Shown here one piece after another: positions 7,012 through 16,108 of a DNA stretch of 64,000 nt. The notes below the pieces were generated by a model. That model saw only the letters and a program-made list of their open reading frames with translations, did not search any database and was not told the origin of the DNA. Position 1 is the stretch's first letter. Every line of letters begins with the position of its first letter. Where the stretch lies: NCBI GenBank assembly GCA_965646165.1, contig CBFFYP010000003.1, positions 45,189 through 109,188 of the forward strand, in the 5' to 3' direction. Source of the stretch: MGBC114844 sp910585855. Lineage in GTDB: Bacteria > Bacillota > Clostridia > Lachnospirales > Lachnospiraceae. The translations under genes were made by a program, and so were the position numbers.

Positions 7012-9281
7012 GATTTATCCTCTAATCTTCTATTTAATTCCTCTATCTGCTTTTCTAATTCATTTATTTTCTCTATAAGTAAATCATATCCAGATGCTCT
7101 ACATGCTTTTGATGCCTTTAATGCATTTATAAGCCAAGACTTTGATTGAATAATCTTGATTTCTAACTTATTCCACACCATATCATAATCAATCTTTTCT
7201 TTATACTTTTTACTTTCCAATACATCAATAGGGTTAAAAAACATATTTTCTTCCAATCCAGTTAATCCCAATAATGTCTGAAATCTTGACAATCCTCGCA
7301 CAATATTAGCAATACAAATAAAATTTTTTCGAAATATAATAGAAAAACATACTCCATGATAGGAATCTGTTAATACTAATTGCGAATTTAAAACATAATA
7401 AAGCCAATCTTCTAATTCTAAATTTTCACGAAGTGCTTCTGGCATATTGATTATTTCTTTATTCTTTTCATGATTATCCTGTGCATCTAAAACCAAAATA
7501 ACTTTTAACTTTTGCTCCTCTGATATTTTTTCAATCATCTCTCTTTTTTCTAGTGTAGGCGATAAAATATATGCAAAAATAAACTTTTCTTTTTCTTCTG
7601 CTTTTGCTTCTTCTACTAGTTTTCTATATATACTTTCTTTACATAAAAAAACCGGGTCAATCGTACAAACTGCATCTACTCCAAAACTATCCCGGCAAAT
7701 CTCTATTCCATCCTGTTCTCTTACAGAAATAAAATCAAATCGATTAAGATGAAAAGCATTTTTCTTTAATATATGCCATGGCGCACCATACTGCGGATGT
7801 CCAAATGAAGTAGCATAAGCTATCTTCTTTTTTGAATCATCCACAAAATTTAAAAAGAAAAAACTTCCATTTTCTTTCGTACTCCAATAATTCCAAAGTT
7901 GATCAGAACCCACTACAAAAATATCACAAAACCAATTCAAATCATATAATTCGTCATATGTTCTTCTTATACTAATCTCATAATGTTTTTTAGCAAACCT
8001 TCTTGAAAAACTATCTTCTACCGGTTCAACCGGTTTCTTTTTTTCTGGCCATTCAAGCATTAGCACAGAATAGCCCAATGATTCCAAATATTTACTCAAC
8101 GCATAATTCGTCAAAACACTTCCATAATTTTTTCCATACCACCATCCTACAAAACCAATATCAAATTTTCGCTTTAAAGCATACTCTGTTACTTTCTCAT
8201 AATCAGAATATTTATCCAATAAATCAAAAAAACGTTTCCGATACTTATGGCTTCTAGAACTTCCAACCAAATTTCCATTTTTCACTTGTGCGGTTTCTAA
8301 ATCAATTTCTTTTACACTATTTAATTGATTGAAAATAGAATTAAATAATTCTTTTCCTTTTTCATTATTTATTACTGCTATACTTGTCCCTTTTCCGTCA
8401 TTCTCTTCTTCTGGCAATCCCCAAAAATCTCCTAATGTAATTTCTCCTATACGGGGTATTTTATTAAAATAACAATCTCCGCAGCTTTTTCTGCAATTTA
8501 AAATATTTAAAAAACTATTATACCAACACGTTTGTGAACGAGATTTACTATAAACAAATCCATTTTCTAAACGTATATAAATAGAATGATTCCATCCCCA
8601 TTCACTCTTTTTTCGAAAATTAACTTCTGCTATTTTACTATCTAAATTTCCTGCTGTTTCTAAAGAATACTTTATAAACCTTCTATAAGCCTTTGGGGAA
8701 GGAACACCATGACAGATTAAATCTACAGTAAATAAATTATGATATTCCTTCCCCAAATAGTGTTTTAAACCAGCGACCTGACAAGGTGTTCCTGAGAATA
8801 GCACTTTCCTGTTTTCTTCTAAAATTTTTTTGACCTTTTGATAACTTCGATTGATCGAACTTTGAACATATTTTGAACCTTGAAGAGAAATTACTTCCTC
8901 TGGTTTTTCTATTAAAATATGTTCTACACCCAAAAAGTCTTTTGCATAACTTGCTCCGCAAACTACTCCTCCATCCTCTAAAATTGCATTAGATAATATT
9001 GTAAAAATTCCTCCAGAGGAACTATTCATTCTAATTTCATCCTTTGCACAAGCTGCATAAATTTGAAGTAATTGATTTTCGTTTACTTTTGGTGTAATAA
9101 TCGGACATATTTTATCGCATACAGAACAATCAATACACTTTTCCTGATCAATATACGGCATAAGAAATCCTTCTTGATTTTCTTTCATTTGAATTGCAGC
9201 TACAGGGCAGCCATTCATACAAGCTGCACATCCTGTGCATTTCTCTAATTTTATTCCCAATCTTTCATTTCTTGTTACCAC
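7008..9281 (-). CDS. Fusion of F420-dehydrogenase beta-like Fe-S domain and polysaccharide pyruvyltransferase
   Basis: A 757-residue two-part protein. The N-terminus has two ferredoxin-type clusters (CTGCAACMNGCP and CIDCSVCDKICP) followed by an FrhB/FdhB-like region with SSGGIFT, SGTPCQVAGLK and GDFWG, to about residue 380. From about 385 to 700 comes a polysaccharide pyruvyltransferase domain with GSDQLWN and the signature TDSYHGVCFSIIF. The last 40 residues are a short coiled coil. Pyruvyltransferases place pyruvate ketals on sugars using phosphoenolpyruvate. The iron-sulfur half has a family but no known role in glycan assembly. Translation starts at GTG 9281 behind GGAGG. The gene overlaps the UbiA gene by 4 bp and begins 1 bp after the DUF6270-like gene. 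Confidence 0.85.
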   Translation of the reverse strand: MVTRNERLGIKLEKCTGCAACMNGCPVAAIQMKENQEGFLMPYIDQEKCIDCSVCDKICPIITPKVNENQLLQIYAACAKDEIRMNSSSGGIFTILSNAILEDGGVVCGASYAKDFLGVEHILIEKPEEVISLQGSKYVQSSINRSYQKVKKILEENRKVLFSGTPCQVAGLKHYLGKEYHNLFTVDLICHGVPSPKAYRRFIKYSLETAGNLDSKIAEVNFRKKSEWGWNHSIYIRLENGFVYSKSRSQTCWYNSFLNILNCRKSCGDCYFNKIPRIGEITLGDFWGLPEEENDGKGTSIAVINNEKGKELFNSIFNQLNSVKEIDLETAQVKNGNLVGSSRSHKYRKRFFDLLDKYSDYEKVTEYALKRKFDIGFVGWWYGKNYGSVLTNYALSKYLESLGYSVLMLEWPEKKKPVEPVEDSFSRRFAKKHYEISIRRTYDELYDLNWFCDIFVVGSDQLWNYWSTKENGSFFFLNFVDDSKKKIAYATSFGHPQYGAPWHILKKNAFHLNRFDFISVREQDGIEICRDSFGVDAVCTIDPVFLCKESIYRKLVEEAKAEEKEKFIFAYILSPTLEKREMIEKISEEQKLKVILVLDAQDNHEKNKEIINMPEALRENLELEDWLYYVLNSQLVLTDSYHGVCFSIIFRKNFICIANIVRGLSRFQTLLGLTGLEENMFFNPIDVLESKKYKEKIDYDMVWNKLEIKIIQSKSWLINALKASKACRASGYDLLIEKINELEKQIEELNRRLEDKS

Positions 9282-9282
9282 T

Positions 9283-10196
9283 CTAAATTCCTCCAGCTTC
9301 TTTTTCTAACCGTTCTTCAAGCAAATGCTTATTACATTCTTCCTGATAGTTTCTTAAAATTTGAAGTAATTTTATCTCTTCTAACTTATCCTTTGATTCT
9401 AATATAATTTGCAATGCCTGTGCTGCATACCAATAATAAGATTCATAAAAATGTAAGGGATGTAATCCAAAATGATGTGTTTCGGAAGCTAACGTATATC
9501 TTGGAAATGGAATAATATGAATTCCTTTCTCCTCATAATAATTCAAATTTTCACACAACTCCTGAAGAATACACCTCTCTGCCCTTTTTATCATTAAATT
9601 TCCATAAACAGGATTATTATAAGGAATCACTGTCTGGTATCCATCTTCATTAAATTTTTTCACTTTTCTATTTTTATCCAAATAATAATCTGCCATACGA
9701 ACAGAATTATAAATAATTCTTGCATGTGGATATATTTTTAACAATTCTTTTACAAACTTACAAATATCTTCTTCATAATCCTGTGCTAATTGAATCGTAT
9801 CAATATCTCTTATCTTTTTTATATTGTATTCAGAATGATTCATCCATTGTTTCCATGTATCAATTAAAGGCATATTTTTGCACATCCAAATTTCTTTTTC
9901 ATCAAAAGAAAATACAAAAATTTTTATTCTTTCACAGATTAAATCAATTATAATATAATCTGTCACATTATTTTGTATCTCTTTTAATGCCAATTTATTT
10001 GCATCATAATAAAGCATACGATTATTAAACGCATGTCTATCTAAAAATGCCTCTCGTGCAATTACCCCCCCGAGCGAAACATAGTTGAAATAGGATTCTG
10101 TCCAATCGTCAATTTACATAAACAATCCTTTTGAATCTTTTTTATATTAAAGATATCTCTTGTTACACAACCCCCATAGCAAGTAAAATCCAACAT
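9283..10196 (-). pseudogene. DUF6270-like polysaccharide-locus gene, frameshifted at a G7 run
   Basis: A good start lies at ATG 10196 behind AAGGAG and gives an N-terminus containing CYGGCVTRDIFN, which resembles the GSCVTRD start of DUF6270 (SGNH-hydrolase-like) proteins from capsule loci. After 44 codons the frame ends at TAA 10062-10064, directly behind seven consecutive G residues (10065-10071 on the minus strand). One added G would join it without a stop to the downstream frame (VIAREAFLDRHAFNN...), which continues to 9283 and contains HHFGLHPLHFYESYY. The whole gene would encode about 304 residues. The break may be phase variation by slippage, a real null mutation or a sequencing error. 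The family assignment is moderate; the frameshift is read directly from the sequence. Confidence 0.75.
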
Positions 10197-10218
10197 TCTT
10201 TTCTCCTTCTATTTTCCG

Positions 10219-12147
10219 TTATCTCCTCAAAACCTCCAAAGATAAATCCGCCAATTCCTTCTGCCGCTCTTTCAATACTTCATACAAGATATTTGTATAA
10301 AATATCTTATTGGTACGATATCCTCCCTTTTTTAAAAGTCCAAGATTTACAAGCCGATACAGCCCATAAAGTTTCAAAAGAATTTCAAGCTGTTCCTCGC
10401 TCTCTCCTGTCCGAACATGCATACAAGAAAGCAGTACATTTTTTAAATAATTACTGCAAAGCATATCTAAAATCTTTGCATGTGCATATGGATTTTCTGT
10501 TTCTATTGTCTTTTGCATCACTTCATACATTCCCTGAAGCAATTTTTTCCCTTTTTCTTCTGAAACGTCCATCTTCTCTGTCCGTCTGCACTGAATATAA
10601 TTATAAGCAGGATAATATTCTTTTTTCTCCGCTGCCATCAGACACTCCAGCAAAAACAGCTCTCCTGTAAATGCTGCACACTCCCGAAATAAAATCTCTT
10701 TCTCAGCAAGAAACTCCTTACGATACATTACATTTCGAAAATCAGCATGATAATATTCTGTTTCACTTACCAGATAATCGGTCACTTCTTTTTTCTGCTC
10801 GGCAAATATCAATCGGCTTTCCTGCCATAGAGAAGCGCTTGCACAGAGATCGGCTTTCTTTTTTCTGCTATACTGATACCACTGTTCTATAATCCGTTCG
10901 GAGGCATACCATCCGTTGCAGTCCGCAAACAGCAAATACTCTCCTACTGCCAGCCGCTCCCCAATCTGAAGTACCTTTGCATAGGCTTTTGGCGGCATAT
11001 TATATAAGCGAATCCTTTTATCCGAAAATAATTTTTTATGTAAAACAGAGTATACCTGATTGGAAGCACCGCAATTTACAAGAATAATTTCCATTTCTTT
11101 TAAGCTTTGCCGACCAATTCCATCTAAACATTCTGCCATATGCTCTGCCCGTCCATCCACCGGTAAAATCAATGATACTTTCACCTCTTCTGCCTGTTCT
11201 TTCTGCATCTTTGTGATATAGGAAAACTGTTCTCTTATCCATCCCTCTATCTTTTTGCAGCAGCTATAATATCCGCATCGAATCCAAGCATGCAGCAACG
11301 TTTCTGCATAAGCAATTTTTTCTTCCAACGGCAGATAAATATAATCTGCATAAAGAAACGGAATACTCCATTTTAAAAAAGAAAGTCTTGTTTCCTCCGT
11401 TTCTTCCTGCATCAATTCTGCTATATGTGCTGTCAAATGTATATGTGCGATTGCTTTTTTAGAAGAAACATACAACAAATCTGCCATCATCGATCCGCTG
11501 CGATGCCAGCAATAATGATATAATTTATCTGGAATAACGGTAATTCCTTTTGCCTTTGGATATAATTTTGCCTGAAACGCTTTATCCTCTCCTAAATGAA
11601 TGGTTTCATCCAATCGAAGATGCTCCCGTTCGATCAGTTCTCTTTTTACAAAAACTCTCCATAAAAACGGTGTCGTTCCTTTTTTTCCAAACAACAATTC
11701 CGGTTCAAATTTTTCATAGTAATGATAAGAAGGCGAAAGGGCTTCATAGAGCCAATTTTCTGCATGTGGTTCTTCTGGAAAAACCTCTGCACCGCAAATA
11801 ACAATCTCCGATCCGCTGCTTTCTGCCGTTTCATATAATTTTTGAAACATCTCCGCTTCAATATAATCATCTGAATCAATAAAACCGACATACTGCCCGG
11901 ATGCTCTGTCAAGTGCGGCATTTCTTGCAGACGGCAAACCGCCGTTCTCTTTATCAATCACTTGAATCCGTGCATCTTTCTTTTGATATTCTCTTAAAAT
12001 CTCTAAACTCTTGTCAGTAGAACCATCATTGACACAAATAATTTCCATCTCCGTCAATGTCTGCGCCAAAACACTGTCCAAACAAACCGGCAAATAATTT
12101 TCTACATTATAAACTGGTATCAGTACGGATACTAACGGCTGACTCAT
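10219..12147 (-). CDS. Tandem family-2 glycosyltransferase
   Basis: A 642-residue protein with two GT-A domains. The first (residues 5-230) is classic GT2: VSVLIPVYNVENYL, CVNDGSTDKS, NGGLPSARNAAL and the metal-binding FIDSDDYIE. The second begins near residue 325 (VSLILPVDGRAEHM) and keeps the fold pattern, but has VNCGASN where VNDGSTD is expected and FADCNGW in place of a DxD. It may therefore be inactive or a scaffold. The protein probably adds one sugar to the growing repeat unit at the cytoplasmic membrane face. It overlaps the next upstream gene by 4 bp (ATGA), so the two are translationally coupled. The acceptor and donor cannot be read from sequence. Confidence 0.88.
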   Translation of the reverse strand: MSQPLVSVLIPVYNVENYLPVCLDSVLAQTLTEMEIICVNDGSTDKSLEILREYQKKDARIQVIDKENGGLPSARNAALDRASGQYVGFIDSDDYIEAEMFQKLYETAESSGSEIVICGAEVFPEEPHAENWLYEALSPSYHYYEKFEPELLFGKKGTTPFLWRVFVKRELIEREHLRLDETIHLGEDKAFQAKLYPKAKGITVIPDKLYHYCWHRSGSMMADLLYVSSKKAIAHIHLTAHIAELMQEETEETRLSFLKWSIPFLYADYIYLPLEEKIAYAETLLHAWIRCGYYSCCKKIEGWIREQFSYITKMQKEQAEEVKVSLILPVDGRAEHMAECLDGIGRQSLKEMEIILVNCGASNQVYSVLHKKLFSDKRIRLYNMPPKAYAKVLQIGERLAVGEYLLFADCNGWYASERIIEQWYQYSRKKKADLCASASLWQESRLIFAEQKKEVTDYLVSETEYYHADFRNVMYRKEFLAEKEILFRECAAFTGELFLLECLMAAEKKEYYPAYNYIQCRRTEKMDVSEEKGKKLLQGMYEVMQKTIETENPYAHAKILDMLCSNYLKNVLLSCMHVRTGESEEQLEILLKLYGLYRLVNLGLLKKGGYRTNKIFYTNILYEVLKERQKELADLSLEVLRR

Positions 12148-13895
12148 TCTGCCTTCCCCCTTAACTTCTGTATTCCATATCGAATGGTATTTTTTAACCC
12201 ATTATGTATATAATAAAACTTCAATTTTCCTAAAAAAGAATACGTTCTCCAGTCCTCTGACTTTGGCTCTTCCCTTTTTGGACAGACAAAAACTTCTTTT
12301 TTCAAAACTACTTCATTGATTGCTTCCTGCTGACTTATAAAAAGTTCCTGTATCTTTTTTTCTTTTATCTGCAGTTTTCCATACTCCACTGTTACTTTTT
12401 CTGCAATATCCCACCAAAAAATACTAAATACCCCCTGCAGATTTTCCCAAGGATTTTCCGTATCATACAGCAAAGCCGATTTCCACAATGCCTCCTCCTG
12501 ATAGGAAGCCCTGCTTTTCGACTCCCCAAAAAGCCGTTTTAAAACCTGACTTTCCACCGTCAAATCATACCAAGGAATATAGCCAATCTGTGCTGACAGC
12601 ACTTCATTATAAATATCCATTCCCTTTTCTTCCAAAAAAATACGATCCACCACACTCTGAAAAACAGACTTTTTACGAAATGCGGCACAATTTATTACTA
12701 AAAATGCTGTATTTATTGTTTTCTGCTCCTGAAAAATATCATATTGATATAACGGTGCTCCCACTACATCAAAGTCATCTACACTGCAGGTACGAAAAAA
12801 CTCACTTAAATCCTTTAAAATCAATACATTTTCTTCCATATAGATACACTTCTTTTTCTTTGGCAGCAGTTCCGACAATAACAGCGGATAATATTCTCTT
12901 GTAATATCAGTAGATAAAAACTCTGCTCTGCAATTTGGACAATCTTCCACAAGTTCAGCTAACCTTTCCTTTGTTTCCTCTTCTGTAAAAGAAGGCGTCA
13001 GAAAAAAAACAGTATATTGACTGGTTTCCTTTTTATTTACCAGTAAAGAAGTAAGAGAAACTGTTAATTCAAACTCCCTTTGCTCATCTAACGGAACAAC
13101 AATCGGAATCTCTATCTGATCCGCTACAAAGGAAATCGGAACTACTTTATACTTCCATTCCTTTTCTTTCATCAGCTTTGCAATAAACACCCCCGACAGC
13201 CGTTCAGAAATAAACAAACGCTTTCCGCTTATATCCACTCTCCGTTCAAATTCCCCTAAAATATCAAAAATCCATTCACAATACTGAAAAAAAATTTCTT
13301 TTCGAAAGATAAACATATTGCAGAAATTACTATAATCTCCATTTAAATATTCCTGAGCAATCTCCCGATATTCTGGATATTTTTCATATAAAATATCAAA
13401 AGCCAGATCCAAATCCTCTTTTCGATGATTTTCTAAATAGTGCCGGTATACATGCTTTACTTTTCCGATATGTGCAACAAAATCACATCCCTTTACCAAC
13501 TTTTTCATCTTTTCCGGCGAATAATGAATCTGATCAAAATAATGATCCCCCATCTGCTCAAAATGTACGACATCAATTTCCCCTTCCTGCAGGATAAAAT
13601 GCCGCCGATAGTGCATCAGTCCAATATAATCTGGATCACCCAATTCCTTATAATTTTTCCACGCCCAATAAAGCGCCGTCATCTCATTATAAGAACCGTT
13701 CTTTTCCGAAATATTTTCTCCTGTATCATCCCCAATTAAATTGTCTATCAGCCATTGATAAGATTCACTTTTCGTATCCATTCGTTTTTTTGCCAATGCT
13801 CTTCCCACATGGATAGGAGTGAAAATTTCATCCTTCAGCAGTTCAGAAGGCTTATGATAACAAACCAATAATTTAATTTTCGTATCTTTTTCCAT
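12144..13895 (-). CDS. DUF4422 plus GT8-like glycosyltransferase fusion
   Basis: A 583-residue protein. Residues 5-240 match DUF4422, a family found in capsule and exopolysaccharide loci, with LLVCYHKPSELL, NEMTALYWAWKN, YIGLMHYRRHF and SNFCNMFIFRKE. From about residue 260 a second domain resembles GT8 transferases: VFFLTPSFTEEE, then a segment around YMEENVLILKDLSEFF in the place of the usual DxD-containing strand, then FDVVGAPLYQYD. Both halves probably act on nucleotide sugars in the cytosol. The DxD of the second half is not canonical, so activity there is uncertain. The start at 13895 follows AGAGGAT. The gene overlaps the tandem GT2 by 4 bp and lies 13 bp after the GlfT2-like gene. Confidence 0.82.
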   Translation of the reverse strand: MEKDTKIKLLVCYHKPSELLKDEIFTPIHVGRALAKKRMDTKSESYQWLIDNLIGDDTGENISEKNGSYNEMTALYWAWKNYKELGDPDYIGLMHYRRHFILQEGEIDVVHFEQMGDHYFDQIHYSPEKMKKLVKGCDFVAHIGKVKHVYRHYLENHRKEDLDLAFDILYEKYPEYREIAQEYLNGDYSNFCNMFIFRKEIFFQYCEWIFDILGEFERRVDISGKRLFISERLSGVFIAKLMKEKEWKYKVVPISFVADQIEIPIVVPLDEQREFELTVSLTSLLVNKKETSQYTVFFLTPSFTEEETKERLAELVEDCPNCRAEFLSTDITREYYPLLLSELLPKKKKCIYMEENVLILKDLSEFFRTCSVDDFDVVGAPLYQYDIFQEQKTINTAFLVINCAAFRKKSVFQSVVDRIFLEEKGMDIYNEVLSAQIGYIPWYDLTVESQVLKRLFGESKSRASYQEEALWKSALLYDTENPWENLQGVFSIFWWDIAEKVTVEYGKLQIKEKKIQELFISQQEAINEVVLKKEVFVCPKREEPKSEDWRTYSFLGKLKFYYIHNGLKNTIRYGIQKLRGKAE

Positions 13896-13908
13896 CTCGT
13901 TTCATCCT

Positions 13909-15378
13909 CTACATTTTCTTACACAAAACTCTTATCCAAACCCCAGCTTCTTCCAATAAAATCCGAAAAAACGATATCTCTCTCTTTGCCTCTCTGCAAA
14001 TCCGCCAATGATTCTCTTCCGGATCGATTCGATAAAGCCATTCTTCCCCTTTCCAATAGTCCTTTATCGCTAACAACTTCATATATTCCTGCTTCCAGCG
14101 CCTATGCTTAATATTGCTCAGCAATCCAAGAAACCAGCATTTTATCAAATGAATCTTTAATCTAGGATAATGAATTTTTGCATTTGTAAAAGCCGTATTC
14201 CTCACATCATAGTAATGAATCACTGCCGACTGCCGATAATAATAGGTTTCATGCCACACCTGAATCCCATTTAATACAATCGGACGCCCGCCATGCCGCA
14301 GCCCATACTCAACATCATCACAATGTAAAAAAAACGGCATCGGCAGATTCTCTACTGTATATTCCATAGGAAAACAAGCAAACCACCAGCCGGAATACTC
14401 CCCTCTCTCCTGATTCATCCGATAGAGAAACTCTCTCTTTCCCATATCCTGACAAGCCCCTACATGCTGTATCATCCCCCCATTCCAAATATCCGATGCA
14501 GTATACTGTACCGTCCTCTGATCCAAGCAAAACATCCGCCCAGCAATCACCTCTCCCAAATATTCTTCCCGAACAAAAGAAAGCAGTGCATAAAGCCGAT
14601 AAAGCGCCTCTGTCTGAAACTCTATATCATCATCCATCAATAAAATATGCGTAGATAAAAAACGATCCCGATCCCTTTGACTTTCCAAAATCCCCCTTGT
14701 AAATCCTCCTGCACCCCCTGTATTTCGATTCGAATAAAAATACCAATTCTCTCGCTTCCATTCTTCCTTTATTTTCAGTTCAGACGAATTATCCACAACC
14801 CGAATACACAGCTTCTTATTCTGCCAAAAATCCTCCCGAAAAAAATCACTCTCCCCCAATCGTTCCAAATTTTTGGCTAACTGCTCCTCCCGTTTATAAG
14901 TACAGATAACAAGCGAAATCTTTATATCCCTTTCCACTCTGTCCTCACTAAAATAAAAAGCTTCATAAAAAACCACTTCCGTTTCCGCTTCCACTCGAAA
15001 ATAAAGCATCCCCCGAAAATCTTTCTCCAAAATTCCCCAAGAATACGCTTTTATTTCCTTTCCGCTAAAATACCATTCCTTCCGCTTTCTATCCTCCTCT
15101 CCCTCCTCCCCCATCTCCATCAAAATCAATTTCCCACTCCCTGCCACAGTAACACAAAGATAAGCCTGCTCCACCTTTGTATACTTTCTCCAACTGTCTG
15201 CATCCATCAGATTCATATAAGTATCAGAAGAAAACACCGAACCCGGGGCAAGTACAATTCGAACCCTGTTCTTCCCTTTACAAGCCAAATCTTCCTCTCT
15301 ATAAGTTCCCCGAACCCGATAATAAAGTTGTGATTCCCCGCAAACTTCATCTGGAAAAAGAAAAGACTGAAGTATCAT
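13909..15378 (-). CDS. GlfT2-like galactofuranosyltransferase
   Basis: A 489-residue protein with the architecture of GlfT2-type galactofuranosyltransferases: an N-terminal beta-sandwich (to about residue 150), a GT-A domain with SLVICTYKREEQL, DNSSEL, NRNTGGAGGFTRG and the triple-Asp LMDDDIE, then WWFACFP, PFFLHCDDVEYGLR and VWHETYYYR. These are the positions where GlfT2 has its DDD motif and catalytic base region. GlfT2 polymerises galactofuranose from UDP-Galf, and glf is in the same locus, so the substrate inference is strong. Linkage and chain length are unknown. The start ATG 15378 follows AAGGAGGA. Repeats HE2 and HE1 lie just upstream, within the locus. Confidence 0.88.
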   Translation of the reverse strand: MILQSFLFPDEVCGESQLYYRVRGTYREEDLACKGKNRVRIVLAPGSVFSSDTYMNLMDADSWRKYTKVEQAYLCVTVAGSGKLILMEMGEEGEEDRKRKEWYFSGKEIKAYSWGILEKDFRGMLYFRVEAETEVVFYEAFYFSEDRVERDIKISLVICTYKREEQLAKNLERLGESDFFREDFWQNKKLCIRVVDNSSELKIKEEWKRENWYFYSNRNTGGAGGFTRGILESQRDRDRFLSTHILLMDDDIEFQTEALYRLYALLSFVREEYLGEVIAGRMFCLDQRTVQYTASDIWNGGMIQHVGACQDMGKREFLYRMNQERGEYSGWWFACFPMEYTVENLPMPFFLHCDDVEYGLRHGGRPIVLNGIQVWHETYYYRQSAVIHYYDVRNTAFTNAKIHYPRLKIHLIKCWFLGLLSNIKHRRWKQEYMKLLAIKDYWKGEEWLYRIDPEENHWRICREAKREISFFRILLEEAGVWIRVLCKKM

Positions 15379-15448
15379 TTTGCAATTCCTCCTTATATCA
15401 TAAGTTTACAGCCAGTTATAAAATACACCGCAAAAAAGTTGGCAAAGA

Positions 15449-15782
15449 GGACGCCAGACTGGGGAAAGGATGGTGAATGACTGCTCAGTCTCCAAAAAGC
15501 AAGAAGGTCTAAGACTTCTGCATCCAAACACATCCAGCCGACCGAACCGGTGCGCAATTCGCCCGCACTGCAGCCAAAACAAAACTAACATAAGGAAAAA
15601 TAACACCAGCCAAAAAATATTCCCTTCCCTTGGGAGCGGGCTAAACACGCACCTTTTTTTGCATACCCTGCATGGAAGCAGGATATGCAAAAAATCCTAG
15701 GTTTTCGAAGCAGAAGTCCAAGACCTTCTAGCTTTTCTCCGAAGACGCAGTCATTCACCACCCTTTCCCCAATCTAGCTGAC
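15449..15782 (-). repeat. HE2 hairpin element, copy 2 (full length)
   Basis: The element is bounded by GGACGCC at 15449 and AGCTG at 15777. Its terminal arms of about 32 bp pair with three differences. Read on the minus strand, the core helix is GGTGCG-TGTTTA-GCCCGC with GCGGGC-GAATTG-CGCACC. The third base pair is T-A here but G-C or A-T in other copies, a compensated change. The internal hairpin is GCATACCCTGC/GCAGGATATGC. It lies inside the polysaccharide locus between the GlfT2-like and HAD genes. Confidence 0.82.
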
Positions 15783-15892
15783 TACTCCAACCGAAACGTT
15801 TGTATCAATATCATAAAACACATAATATACACAACCAGAAACCAAAAAGAAATCTATAAAGAATCATTATTTCCTGCTATCACTTCATAAAT

Positions 15893-16099
15893 TACAGCAA
15901 ACATTTTACTGCCACAATTCTTCCCGTCTGGAGCACACAGCCGAAAGCCCAAGGGAGTGCTATGCAGGGTCATCATTTCCCGTCGGCACTTAGCCGTTGT
16001 ATTGCTGTATTTTAGCGTCTTATGTGTCCGCTATGTGGAAATAAGAAATGCTAAGCGCAAGCGGACCCGGAATAGCACTCCCTTGGGCTTTCGGCGTCC
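15893..16099 (-). repeat. HE1 hairpin element, copy 2, with conserved flank
   Basis: The hairpin proper (15941-16099) has a perfect 24-bp terminal stem whose arms (containing CCCAAGGGAGTGC) differ from copy 1. Bases 15893-15940 (CAAACATTTTACTGCC ... CCCGTCTGGAGCACACA) repeat a flank also seen before the HE1 copies at 38021 and 47672. The GGCGTCC end stops 10 bp short of the HAD gene stop codon. Confidence 0.83.
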
Positions 16100-16108
16100 C
16101 CTCCCCAT

